A stretch of 10,155 nt of DNA, from NCBI GenBank assembly GCA_902791885.1, contig CADAXO010000060.1:1-10155 (forward strand), in the 5' to 3' direction. The stretch is from Oscillospiraceae bacterium. GTDB lineage: Bacteria > Bacillota_A > Clostridia > Saccharofermentanales > Saccharofermentanaceae. Of this stretch, positions 1 to 6,612 are shown piece after piece. The notes beneath the pieces were generated by a model. That model saw only the letters and a program-made list of their open reading frames with translations. It searched no databases and was not told where the DNA came from. Each line of letters begins with the position of its first letter. Position 1 is the first letter of the stretch. The translations under genes were made by a program, and so were the position numbers.

Positions 1-1
1 C

Positions 2-1813
2 GCGATGTCCCTGGCACCTTGTGTTATGGCGGATGAGACCGATATTACAGAAGAAATCGCTGAGGAAGCGGTAACAGAAGAATCTGATACTGAAGAGACC
101 GAGATCGAAGAGACCGAGATCGAAGAGATTGAGGTAGAAGAGCCCGATGTAATCGTGACTGAGCCTGAAGTTGTTGAGGATGAGGAGATCATCGAAGAGA
201 CTGAGGCTGAGGAAGCTGAAATCGATGGTGAAGAAGCTTCGGAGATGACGTTCGAGGAAGTAGAAGATGCCGAAGAGATCGAGGTTGAAGAAGATATTGT
301 AATCCTCGATTCTGATGTCGATAACGATCAGCTTGCTGAGCAGTATATCATGCAGGAGATGACTCCCGGGTATCAGGCATACTACGCTTATGATTATCAG
401 TCTGAGCTTAATGAGGTTGAGGCGACTATTTATAACGGTATTCTCCCTGAAGTTCAGTCTGTAGCAGCAGGAAATACATCGAATACCATTCTCAGTATGT
501 CTCTTAATGTTACTTATACGGCAGAAGAACTGGGACTTGAAACAGTTGATGTTGAAACAACAGTGATCAGTGAAGCATTGAAGAGTAAGTTCAGCGGAAG
601 AATGGTTGTTGTAGCCCTTATGAGCTCATGTCCTTATGAACTTTATTGGTTTGATAAGACTGCAGGTGCTAAACCTACTTATGGATTAAAGAAAAATACG
701 GAAGAAAATACTGTTACTGTCACTACATATAAGATTAAATTCGCTGTAGCTACGGAGTATCAGGATGTTACTGCTCCGGAAGCGGACCGTAAGTATACTT
801 ATGATACATCTTACGGTGAAGCCGCTGCAGCTGCTGCTGAGAACGCAAGAGCGATAATCGCTGCTTGTGCAGGATTAAGCGACTATGCGAAGCTTGAAGC
901 TTATAAGAATAAGATCTGTGAATTGACGGATTATAACAATGAAGCAATTGCCGACGATTGGCCGTATGGAAATCCTTGGCAGCTTGTATGGGTATTCGAC
1001 GGTGACCCTGATACTAAGGTCGTTTGTGAAGGCTACTCCAAGGCTTTCCAGTTCCTGTGCGATAACTCCGCATTCCAGAGCCCTGAGATCTATTGCATCT
1101 CGATCGACGGAAGAGCTAACCTTAATACAGGTCTTAAGAGCCCCCATATGTGGAATCTTGTTCACATGGAAGACGGTAAGAACTATCTTGTTGACGTAAC
1201 CAACTCTGACGGTACAGGTCTAGACTTGTTCCTGATTGGAGCTGACTGGAATAAGACAGTTGAGGGCTACATAATCTTTAACGGTTACAGATACTATTAC
1301 AGTAACGATGTGAACAATTTCTTTGACAGTGCGGCTCTGACATTGCCTTCTTATCATTACGTGCCTCAGGGGACCGGCATTACAGGCTGGTGGAAGAAGG
1401 GTAATACATGGTATTACTTCAACCAGGACGGTACATTAAAGACAGGCTGGCTTAAGGACGGAAATAAGTGGTATTACATGAATTCCAGAGGCGAGATGCA
1501 GACAGGTTGGGTCAAGTCTTCAGGTAAGTGGTATTACATGACGGCAGGCGGTGCCATGAAGACAGGCTGGCTTAAGGACGCAGGTAAGTGGTACTACCTT
1601 AAGAGCAGCGGCGAAATGGCCATTGGCTGGCTTAAGGTTGGTAAGGAGTGGTATTACTTCAACTCCGACGGAAAGATGAGAGTAGGCTGGCTTAAGTACA
1701 ACGGCAAATGGTATTGCCTGCACACTGACGGCCACATGTTAAGAGACAGTACTTGGAAGATTAACGGAAAATATTATCATTTTGATAAAAACGGCGTGTG
1801 TACTAACCCGTAA
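2..1813 (+). CDS. Exported transglutaminase-like protein with acidic N-terminus and C-terminal choline-binding-type wall repeats (5' partial)
   Basis: This is a surface protein, truncated by the window start. The frame is open to the left edge, and residues 1-9 counted from the ATG at 5 (MSLAPCVMA, then DETD) look like the end of a signal peptide with an A|D cleavage site, so the true start is probably upstream. Residues 10 to about 105 are about half Glu/Asp, and no Lys, Arg or His occurs before residue 193. A transglutaminase-like domain (about 290-400) keeps a plausible triad: Cys341 in VCEGYSKAF, His381 in PHMWNLV and Asp397 in YLVDVT. Residues 461-602 form six GW-type repeats of about 20 residues and a degenerate seventh, of the CW_binding_1/choline-binding family. 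In this family such repeats hold proteins on teichoic-acid choline or related wall ligands. The catalytic domain may cross-link, cleave or merely bind peptide; the substrate cannot be told from sequence. The neighbouring LicC-like gene fits a choline-type anchor. The domain calls are firm and the biological role is unknown. Confidence 0.85.
   Translation, partial: AMSLAPCVMADETDITEEIAEEAVTEESDTEETEIEETEIEEIEVEEPDVIVTEPEVVEDEEIIEETEAEEAEIDGEEASEMTFEEVEDAEEIEVEEDIVILDSDVDNDQLAEQYIMQEMTPGYQAYYAYDYQSELNEVEATIYNGILPEVQSVAAGNTSNTILSMSLNVTYTAEELGLETVDVETTVISEALKSKFSGRMVVVALMSSCPYELYWFDKTAGAKPTYGLKKNTEENTVTVTTYKIKFAVATEYQDVTAPEADRKYTYDTSYGEAAAAAAENARAIIAACAGLSDYAKLEAYKNKICELTDYNNEAIADDWPYGNPWQLVWVFDGDPDTKVVCEGYSKAFQFLCDNSAFQSPEIYCISIDGRANLNTGLKSPHMWNLVHMEDGKNYLVDVTNSDGTGLDLFLIGADWNKTVEGYIIFNGYRYYYSNDVNNFFDSAALTLPSYHYVPQGTGITGWWKKGNTWYYFNQDGTLKTGWLKDGNKWYYMNSRGEMQTGWVKSSGKWYYMTAGGAMKTGWLKDAGKWYYLKSSGEMAIGWLKVGKEWYYFNSDGKMRVGWLKYNGKWYCLHTDGHMLRDSTWKINGKYYHFDKNGVCTNP
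92..136 (+). repeat. 15-bp tandem repeat coding for EETEI-type units
   Basis: Two identical 15-bp units (starting at 92 and 107, gaagagaccgagatc) are followed by a third that matches at 11 of 15 positions. They encode EETEI, EETEI and EEIEV inside the acidic N-terminal region of the wall protein. The surrounding sequence contains further degenerate Glu-rich units, suggesting that this segment grew by slippage or unequal crossover. Copy number may vary between strains. Confidence 0.75.
1385..1810 (+). repeat. Seven tandem cell-wall-binding repeats (CW_binding_1-like)
   Basis: These are protein repeats of about 20 residues with the pattern GW-(L/V/W)-K-x3-(K/T/E)-WYY-x-(N/K/T)-x2-G-x-M-x2. Six copies begin with GW at residues 461, 481, 501, 521, 541 and 561. 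The seventh (from about 581) lacks the GW and ends at the stop. The paired aromatics (GW and WYY) are those that build the choline-binding pocket between successive repeats in this family. The last GW copy has WYC in place of WYY. Choline is inferred from the family; the real ligand was not tested. Confidence 0.85.
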
Positions 1814-1816
1814 TGC

Positions 1817-1859
1817 GTTATTATATACCGAACCTTAAACAGAAAGTTGGCATAATAAC
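1817..1859 (+). repeat. Inverted repeat filling the gap before the LicC-like gene
   Basis: GTTATTAT (1817-1824) and ATAATAAC (1852-1859) are perfect 8-bp inverted arms separated by 27 nt. Inside them, CC-AAC (1828-1833 with a bulged G) can pair with GTTGG (1846-1850), so most of the 51-bp gap could fold into one imperfect hairpin. It begins three bases after the wall-protein stop and ends five bases before the next ATG. It lacks a GC-rich stem and a T tract, so it is not a standard intrinsic terminator. It could be an operator, an RNA structure limiting initiation, or chance in AT-rich sequence. Confidence 0.35.
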
Positions 1860-1864
1860 AAAAG

Positions 1865-2719
1865 ATGGCTAAAGTAGATAACGCTATCATTATGGCGGCG
1901 GGGACGAGTTCAAGATTCGCCCCGCTTTCATATGAGAAGCATAAGGCAATGACTCAAGTACGCGGCGAAGTCCTGATAGAGAGGCAGATCAGACAGCTTA
2001 AGGAAGCAGGAATCCCCGAGATCATTATCGTTACCGGCTATAAGGCCGAACAGTTCGAATATCTTAAGGATAAGTTCGGGGTAAAGCTCGTTCATAACCC
2101 CGATTACCTTATACGTAACAATAATTCCAGTATTTGGGCCGTAAGAGACTTCATTAAGAACAGCTTTATCTGTTCTTCGGATAATTATTTTGATAAGAAT
2201 CCTTTCGAGAATGAGGTGGACGGATCCTACTATGCTGCACAGTACATTGAAGGCGAGACTTCCGAGTGGTGCATGGAGGAAGACTCTGAAGGGTATATAA
2301 CCGATGTAACAGTCGGAGGCAGCAATGCCTGGTATATGCTGGGACATGTGTTCTGGAGTGAGGACTTCTCAAGAAGATTCCTGGAGATCTTAGAAGCCGA
2401 GTATGATCTTCCCGGGACTGCCGATAAGCTTTGGGAGACCATATTCATGGATCACCTTGATGAGCTTAAGATGAAGATCAGAAAGTATTCGCCCGATATC
2501 ATTTATGAATTCGATACCATCGATGAATTAAGGCTTTTCGATCCTTCATATAAGGAGGATACAAGGTCGGTCATATTGAAGAAAACAGCAGAGAAATTAG
2601 GTGTTAATGAAGCCGATATAGTCAATATCACTTCATTCAAGACAGACTCAACGGCTGCGGCGGGATTCGAGTTCGACTGCCCCAAGGGTCACTTTAAGTA
2701 TCTTTATAGCGATATCTGA
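1865..2719 (+). CDS. LicC-like nucleotidyltransferase, probable CTP:phosphocholine cytidylyltransferase
   Basis: This is a cytoplasmic sugar-nucleotidyltransferase-fold enzyme. Enzymes of this type join CTP and phosphocholine to give CDP-choline, the donor for phosphocholine decoration of wall polymers. The features match my memory of pneumococcal LicC: the nucleotide loop MAAGTSSRF (10-18), Lys27 in HKAM, the IVTGYKAEQFEYL block (55-67), a likely metal Asp106 in SSDNYF, Glu134-Trp135 in the substrate region, and Asp217 in YEFDTIDEL. The core ends near residue 228. The remaining 55 or so residues resemble the first strands of a choline-kinase/APH-type domain that stops abruptly (see findings). 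No convincing Shine-Dalgarno precedes the ATG, and a hairpin-forming gap separates the gene from the upstream wall-binding protein. A related NTP:phospho-alcohol transferase (for example with phosphoethanolamine or another small substrate) is possible, so I give no gene symbol. Confidence 0.8.
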   Translation: MAKVDNAIIMAAGTSSRFAPLSYEKHKAMTQVRGEVLIERQIRQLKEAGIPEIIIVTGYKAEQFEYLKDKFGVKLVHNPDYLIRNNNSSIWAVRDFIKNSFICSSDNYFDKNPFENEVDGSYYAAQYIEGETSEWCMEEDSEGYITDVTVGGSNAWYMLGHVFWSEDFSRRFLEILEAEYDLPGTADKLWETIFMDHLDELKMKIRKYSPDIIYEFDTIDELRLFDPSYKEDTRSVILKKTAEKLGVNEADIVNITSFKTDSTAAAGFEFDCPKGHFKYLYSDI

Positions 2720-2730
2720 TATGGTAAAAT
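2703..2730 (+). promoter_or_regulatory. Possible extended -10 promoter before def
   Basis: TGGTAAAAT (2722-2730) has the TGn extension and a five-of-six match to TATAAT. TTTATA (2703-2708) lies 16 bp upstream as a weak -35 (four of six matches to TTGACA). A start near 2737 would give a leader of about 25 nt with an AGGAG. The element overlaps a small inverted repeat (GGTAA at 2723-2727, TTACC at 2733-2737) that might be an operator. The site is weak and def could instead be read from upstream. Confidence 0.35.
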
Positions 2731-2761
2731 AATTACCGAGAAAGAATCAGGAGTACGGATT

Positions 2762-3250
2762 ATGGCATTAAGAAATATCGTTACCGAAGGAGATCCCATT
2801 CTTCATAAGAAGAGCCGCGTGATCGAAGAGATCACACCCAGGATCGTAAAGCTCATTGACGACATGGCTGAGACCATGTATTACGACAACAGGGGAATAG
2901 GCATCGCTGCCGTTCAGGTAGGCGTGTTAAGAAGAGCTTTTGTCGTTGATATCGGCGATGAGCACGGAAGGATCAATTTCATCAATCCCGAGATAACGAG
3001 CCGTGAAGGCGAGCAGAGATGTTCTGAAGGATGTCTCTCGGTCCCCGGCAAAAGCGGCGAAGTTCTCCGTCCCGAGAAGATCCATGTTAAGGCTCTTGAT
3101 ATAGACGGCAACCCTTTCGAGATGGATGCCGAAGGTCTTCTTGCAGACTGTATCTGCCATGAGTATGACCACCTTGACGGCATTCTTTTCACAGACAAGG
3201 CTATTCCCGGAACGATAGAGGCGATAACTAATGAACCTGAAAAGTCTTAA
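2762..3250 (+). CDS. def: Peptide deformylase
   Basis: This enzyme removes the N-formyl group from the initiator methionine of nascent proteins at the ribosome exit, using a bound metal ion. All three family motifs are present: GIGIAAVQ (45-52; the usual GxGLAAxQ), EGCLS (89-93, with metal ligand Cys91) and HEYDH (133-137, with ligands His133 and His137 and catalytic Glu134). The length of 162 residues is typical. The start is supported by AGGAG at 2749-2753, eight bases before the ATG. Its 3' end overlaps fmt by 20 nt, coupling the enzyme that removes the formyl group to the one that adds it. This gene opens a compact translation operon running through rlmN. Confidence 0.97.
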   Translation: MALRNIVTEGDPILHKKSRVIEEITPRIVKLIDDMAETMYYDNRGIGIAAVQVGVLRRAFVVDIGDEHGRINFINPEITSREGEQRCSEGCLSVPGKSGEVLRPEKIHVKALDIDGNPFEMDAEGLLADCICHEYDHLDGILFTDKAIPGTIEAITNEPEKS

Positions 3251-4175
3251 GATCGTATTCATGGGAACTCCGGAGCTGTCTGCGACAGTTCTTAAGGGGT
3301 TAAGTGACAGCGGGCTTAATGTAGTAATGTGCGTTTCACAGCCAGATAAGCCCGTGGGACGTAAGCATATTCTCACGGCTCCTCCTGCCAAAGTGTGTGC
3401 GGATGAGCTTGGTATCAGCATGTATCAGCCCGATTCATTAAGAACGGACGAGGCTTATGAGACGGTAAAGTCCGTTGAGCCCGACCTTATTATCACGGCA
3501 GCATACGGCAAGATCCTTCCTCAGAGAATGCTTGATATCCCTAAGTACGGCTGTATCAATGTTCACGCATCGCTCCTTCCCAAGTACAGGGGCGCGGCTC
3601 CGGTTCAGTACTCGATAGTGGACGGCAATGATGTAACAGGCGTTACCATCATGAAGATGGATGCCGGCATGGATACGGGCGATATCCTGACTCAAAAGGA
3701 AGTCGCAATAGATATTAACGATACTACCGATACTTTAATGGCTAAGCTTGCCGATACGGGAAGAGATCTGCTTCTTGAGACTCTCGAAGATTATGTTGAA
3801 GGAAAGATAACTCCCGTTAAGCAGGATGAGTCGAAGGTTACGCTGACATCTCAGGTTAAGCCTGAAGACGGCATTCTTGACTGGAATAATACCGCAAGGC
3901 AGATTCACGACAGGATCAGGGCTTTCAGTACGTGGCCCGGTTGTTCTACAACTTTCAACGGCAAGAGAATGAAGATCTATGCAACCGAGCTCGAGGAGGA
4001 TTCTTCAGAGGATGCGAAGCCCGGTGAGGTCACATTCGCAGGTAAGGGTAAGCTCAAGGTAAGGTGCGGCAAGGGCTCGGTATTTATTCTCGAGCTTCAG
4101 TCAGAAGGCGGTAAGCGTCTTAAGGCTGCTGACTGCGCCCATAACTACAGAGCAGGTCAGATGTTCGGAGCCTGA
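3231..4175 (+). CDS. fmt: Methionyl-tRNA formyltransferase
   Basis: This enzyme transfers a formyl group from 10-formyltetrahydrofolate to the methionine on initiator tRNA. The N-terminal Rossmann-type catalytic domain (about 5-205) begins with KIVFMGTPE and contains the folate-site signature SLLPKYRGAAP (114-124). The catalytic trio is Asn110, His112 and Asp148 (in MDTGDI), with the same spacing as the E. coli trio as I recall it. The C-terminal OB-fold tRNA-binding domain (about 210-314) contains the usual RAFSTWPG segment. The length of 314 residues is normal. The ATG lies inside the end of def, with an AGAGG at 3217-3221 nine bases upstream, so translation is probably coupled. The stop is followed after one base by the TTG start of rsmB. 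Confidence 0.97.
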   Translation: MNLKSLKIVFMGTPELSATVLKGLSDSGLNVVMCVSQPDKPVGRKHILTAPPAKVCADELGISMYQPDSLRTDEAYETVKSVEPDLIITAAYGKILPQRMLDIPKYGCINVHASLLPKYRGAAPVQYSIVDGNDVTGVTIMKMDAGMDTGDILTQKEVAIDINDTTDTLMAKLADTGRDLLLETLEDYVEGKITPVKQDESKVTLTSQVKPEDGILDWNNTARQIHDRIRAFSTWPGCSTTFNGKRMKIYATELEEDSSEDAKPGEVTFAGKGKLKVRCGKGSVFILELQSEGGKRLKAADCAHNYRAGQMFGA

Positions 4176-4179
4176 TTTG
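4167..4179 (+). promoter_or_regulatory. Ribosome binding site and TTG start of rsmB
   Basis: GGAG (4167-4170) lies six bases before a TTG at 4177, inside the last codons of fmt. No in-frame ATG exists between the fmt stop and 4219, and starting there would remove the beginning of the conserved NusB-like helix (EKIYSILFDCMEKGAF). The TTG is therefore the best start. A weak start codon may keep the methyltransferase at a lower level than its neighbours. Confidence 0.65.
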
Positions 4180-5487
4180 GAAGATCGGGAAAAAATCTAT
4201 TCCATATTATTCGACTGCATGGAGAAGGGTGCTTTCTCCAATCTCTCGCTCTCGGGAGAGGGCGTTGATGACTTCGTTCGTGCTGCTGTTTACGGCACAC
4301 TGACTTATGTATATTCCGAGGATTACCTCATAAAGACGGTTTCCGGCAAGGATGTTGGTACTTTGGATCCTGCAGTAAGGACCATATTGAGGTTCGGCAC
4401 ATGGCAGATAGTATTCTCCTCGAAGGTTCCCGATTATGCTGCAGTAAACTCCTCCGTGGATCTTGCGAAAAGGCATGCCGCCAGAGCCCAGGGATTAGTC
4501 AATGCAGTGCTTCGTAAGATAGCGGCACTGGACGAATCAGAAAGAGACTTAAGCTCCAATAAGAACCCGGATGCTGCTTTCTCGTTAAAGCCGGAGATCT
4601 ACGGCCTTATTAAGAAATCCTATGGCAAGGATCGTGCACCTTCTATAGCGCGAGCGCTTCTTGAACCTTCACCGCTGGCGATAAGAGTGAATACGCTTAA
4701 GACTGATGCCGGTATGCTTCGAAATGAGCTTGAGCTTGAAAACTTTACCGTAAGTGAGTCTTCATTTATGGATGATGCGCTTATTATTAAGCCTACCGGG
4801 GATTCTCCTTCTATCGAGAAGTCATTAGCTTTCAGAAACGGAGACTTCATGGTCCAGGGCGAAGCGGCTCAGCTCGCTTCTTTAATCGCAGAACCCAAGA
4901 AGGGGATGAGGATATTAGACTGCTGTGCGGCTCCGGGAGGCAAGTCCACACATATGGCGGCTTTGACCTGTAACGAAGCTTCGATAACGGCACTTGATAT
5001 CAACAAATCGAGAGTCGAACTGATCAATGAAAACGCCGGAAGATTAGGCGTTGCTTCGATTGAAGCCAAGGTTGCCGACAGCACGGGTTTCAGTGATGAT
5101 GAAGGCTTTGATCTTGTTCTATGCGATGCGCCCTGCAGCGGCCTCGGTATCATGGGCGGGAAGCCCGATATCAGACTTACGATAACGTACGAGCGTATCG
5201 AAGAGATCAAGGTAAAGCAAAAGCAGATCCTTAATAACGTAGGGCGGCTTGTTAAGCCCGGAGGAACACTTGTATACAGCACATGTACGATAAACCGCGG
5301 TGAGAACGAGGAGCAGGTGGAATCTTTCCTTGCTGAGAATAAGGACTTCGAAGCGAACAGCTTTGACAACATACTGCCCGAACGTTTAAAATCACGCCCG
5401 AACAACGGAATGCTAACGCTTCTGCCTGATGAAGACGGATGCGAAGGTTTCTTTATCGCAAGACTTCGGAGGAAGAATGGCTGCTGA
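4177..5487 (+). CDS. rsmB: 16S rRNA (cytosine-967-C5)-methyltransferase RsmB
   Basis: This enzyme uses S-adenosylmethionine to methylate C5 of cytosine 967 (E. coli numbering) in 16S rRNA. An N-terminal NusB-like RNA-binding domain (about 4-120) shows the family block DYAAVNSSVDLAKR (86-99) and GLVNAVLRK (106-114). The catalytic Rossmann domain (about 240-435) has the SAM loop LDCCAAPGGKS (247-257). It also has the two cysteines of RNA m5C methyltransferases: Cys320 in DAPCSG (motif IV) and nucleophile Cys370 in STCT (motif VI). Their separation of 50 residues equals that of E. coli Cys325/Cys375. The length of 436 residues is typical. The gene starts one base after fmt and overlaps rlmN by 11 nt. 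The YugP-type metallopeptidase gene that sits between fmt and rsmB in some clostridia is absent. Confidence 0.95.
   Translation: MEDREKIYSILFDCMEKGAFSNLSLSGEGVDDFVRAAVYGTLTYVYSEDYLIKTVSGKDVGTLDPAVRTILRFGTWQIVFSSKVPDYAAVNSSVDLAKRHAARAQGLVNAVLRKIAALDESERDLSSNKNPDAAFSLKPEIYGLIKKSYGKDRAPSIARALLEPSPLAIRVNTLKTDAGMLRNELELENFTVSESSFMDDALIIKPTGDSPSIEKSLAFRNGDFMVQGEAAQLASLIAEPKKGMRILDCCAAPGGKSTHMAALTCNEASITALDINKSRVELINENAGRLGVASIEAKVADSTGFSDDEGFDLVLCDAPCSGLGIMGGKPDIRLTITYERIEEIKVKQKQILNNVGRLVKPGGTLVYSTCTINRGENEEQVESFLAENKDFEANSFDNILPERLKSRPNNGMLTLLPDEDGCEGFFIARLRRKNGC
5468..5479 (+). promoter_or_regulatory. Ribosome binding site that fixes the rlmN start
   Basis: GGAGGA (5468-5473) lies three bases before the ATG at 5477. 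An in-frame ATG at 5429 would add 16 residues, but it has no Shine-Dalgarno and would lengthen the overlap with rsmB to 59 nt. The added residues (MKTDAKVS...) are just an alternative reading of the conserved rsmB C-terminus. The ATG at 5477 is preferred. Confidence 0.75.
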
Positions 5488-6526
5488 GGATAAGAAATTC
5501 TGTCTGGATCTGACGGCTGACGAGATCTTAAAATGGTGCCTTGATAACGGGTACCCCAAGTTCCGCGCGGGTCAGATCACCAAATGGCTTAATTCCGGAG
5601 TTACCGATACTTCCAAGATGACTAATATCCCTCAGGCGATGAGAGACAAGCTTAATGAGGATTTCCTTTTCTCGGACATGAAGATAATCGATGAGTTTGT
5701 GTCGAAGATAGACGGCACGAGAAAGCTTGTCTACCTTCTTCCTGACGGCAATATCATCGAGACGGTCATCATGCGCTATAAGACAGGTCTTTCCATATGC
5801 ATCTCCTCACAGGCAGGATGCAAGATGGGCTGTTCGTTCTGCGCTTCCGCGAAGGCGGGATTCGGACGTTCATTAACGGCAGGTGAGATGGCGGCACAGG
5901 TCCTTATGGCTCAGGATCACATAGGTGAGAAGATAAGGACTGTCGTTGTAATGGGTATAGGCGAGCCGTTCGATAATTACGATAATCTGCTGGCGTTTAT
6001 AAAGATCATGAATGATCCTGACGGCATCAACATGGGAGCAAGGCACATTACGGTTTCTACTTGCGGTCTGGTCCCTAAGATTAGGGAATTTACCAAGCTT
6101 AAACTTCAGGTTAACCTCGCCATCTCTCTTCATGCTCCAAATGATGAGTTAAGACGTGAGCTTATGCCTGTGGCATCGGCTTACAGTATATCCGAACTTA
6201 TGGATGCCTGCAGGGAGTATGTCAATAAGACCGGAAGAAGGATTACTTTCGAGTATTCGCTCTTTAACGAAGTAAATGATACTTTCGCATGTGCCGAGCA
6301 GCTTTCCAGACTTCTTAAGGGTTTGAACTGCCATGTAAACCTCATCGCTGCCAACGAATTCCCGGGAAGTCCTTATAAGAGAAGCACCAAGGGAAGAGTA
6401 GAAGCTTTTAAGAATGCGCTTGAGAGCAAGGGCATTAATGCTACGCTGAGACGAGAGATGGGCACGGACATAATGGCGGCGTGCGGACAGCTTCGAAGAA
6501 GCAAAGAGGAAGAGCGGAAAGGCTAA
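5477..6526 (+). CDS. rlmN: Dual-specificity 23S rRNA (A2503-C2) / tRNA (A37-C2) methyltransferase RlmN
   Basis: This radical-SAM enzyme methylates C2 of A2503 in the peptidyl-transferase centre of 23S rRNA, and A37 of some tRNAs in characterised homologues. From the ATG at 5477 it has 349 residues, the usual length. The radical-SAM cluster motif is Cys115-x3-Cys119-x2-Cys122. Cys108 in SICISSQ and Cys336 in AACGQL occupy the positions of E. coli Cys118 and the methyl-carrying Cys355, so the full ping-pong chemistry should work. GIGEPFDNYDN (161-171) is the SAM-contact block. The AACGQL ending supports RlmN over the resistance enzyme Cfr, together with its translation-operon context. The gene overlaps the end of rsmB by 11 nt and is followed by an 86-bp gap with a promoter for the next unit. 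Confidence 0.96.
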   Translation: MAAEDKKFCLDLTADEILKWCLDNGYPKFRAGQITKWLNSGVTDTSKMTNIPQAMRDKLNEDFLFSDMKIIDEFVSKIDGTRKLVYLLPDGNIIETVIMRYKTGLSICISSQAGCKMGCSFCASAKAGFGRSLTAGEMAAQVLMAQDHIGEKIRTVVVMGIGEPFDNYDNLLAFIKIMNDPDGINMGARHITVSTCGLVPKIREFTKLKLQVNLAISLHAPNDELRRELMPVASAYSISELMDACREYVNKTGRRITFEYSLFNEVNDTFACAEQLSRLLKGLNCHVNLIAANEFPGSPYKRSTKGRVEAFKNALESKGINATLRREMGTDIMAACGQLRRSKEEERKG

Positions 6527-6554
6527 GTGTAACCAACTTATAACCCAAGCTGGT

Positions 6555-6582
6555 TTGCTTATATTTTATAATAATATATAAT
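6555..6582 (+). promoter_or_regulatory. Promoter for the prkC-rsgA-rpe unit
   Basis: TATAAT (6577-6582) is a perfect -10 box, with TTGCTT (6555-6560) 16 bp upstream as a three-of-six -35. Start of transcription would fall near 6589. The whole 86-bp gap (6527-6612) is strongly AT-rich. An AAGGAG at 6600-6605, seven bases before the ATG, serves the kinase. A second perfect TATAAT at 6567-6572 has no reasonable -35. No intrinsic terminator is evident in this gap, so read-through from rlmN is also likely. Confidence 0.55.
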
Positions 6583-6612
6583 TTGGTTTGATATTTTCGA
6601 AGGAGTAGATAG

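Noticed and set aside
11..25. LAPC near the left edge as a lipoprotein lipobox
   Set aside because: Pro directly before the Cys is not accepted in lipoboxes, and the following VMA|DETD fits an ordinary signal-peptidase I site better. The upstream part of the signal is outside the window.
92..136. Short tandem repeats as a possible CRISPR array
   Set aside because: The units are directly adjacent with no spacers, are in frame and encode Glu-rich peptide.
4869..5405. Long open frame on the minus strand opposite rsmB (178 codons), and similar ones opposite def/fmt (2927-3421) and rsgA (8772-9275)
   Set aside because: They lie entirely opposite well-conserved genes, their translations resemble no protein family I know, and no ribosome binding site or spacing supports them. 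They are by-products of codon use on the coding strand.
5429..5476. Upstream ATG start for rlmN giving a 365-residue protein
   Set aside because: There is no Shine-Dalgarno and the extension lies in the conserved end of rsmB. The ATG at 5477 has GGAGGA just upstream and gives the usual family length.
6542..6566. Possible terminator after rlmN (AACC/GGTT or AAGC/GCTT pairings)
   Set aside because: The stems are only four to five bp, AT-rich and not followed by a continuous T run. The following AT-rich block is better explained as a promoter.
6567..6572. Second TATAAT in the rlmN-prkC gap as an independent promoter
   Set aside because: There is no acceptable -35 at 16-18 bp upstream; it is likely chance within AT-rich sequence.
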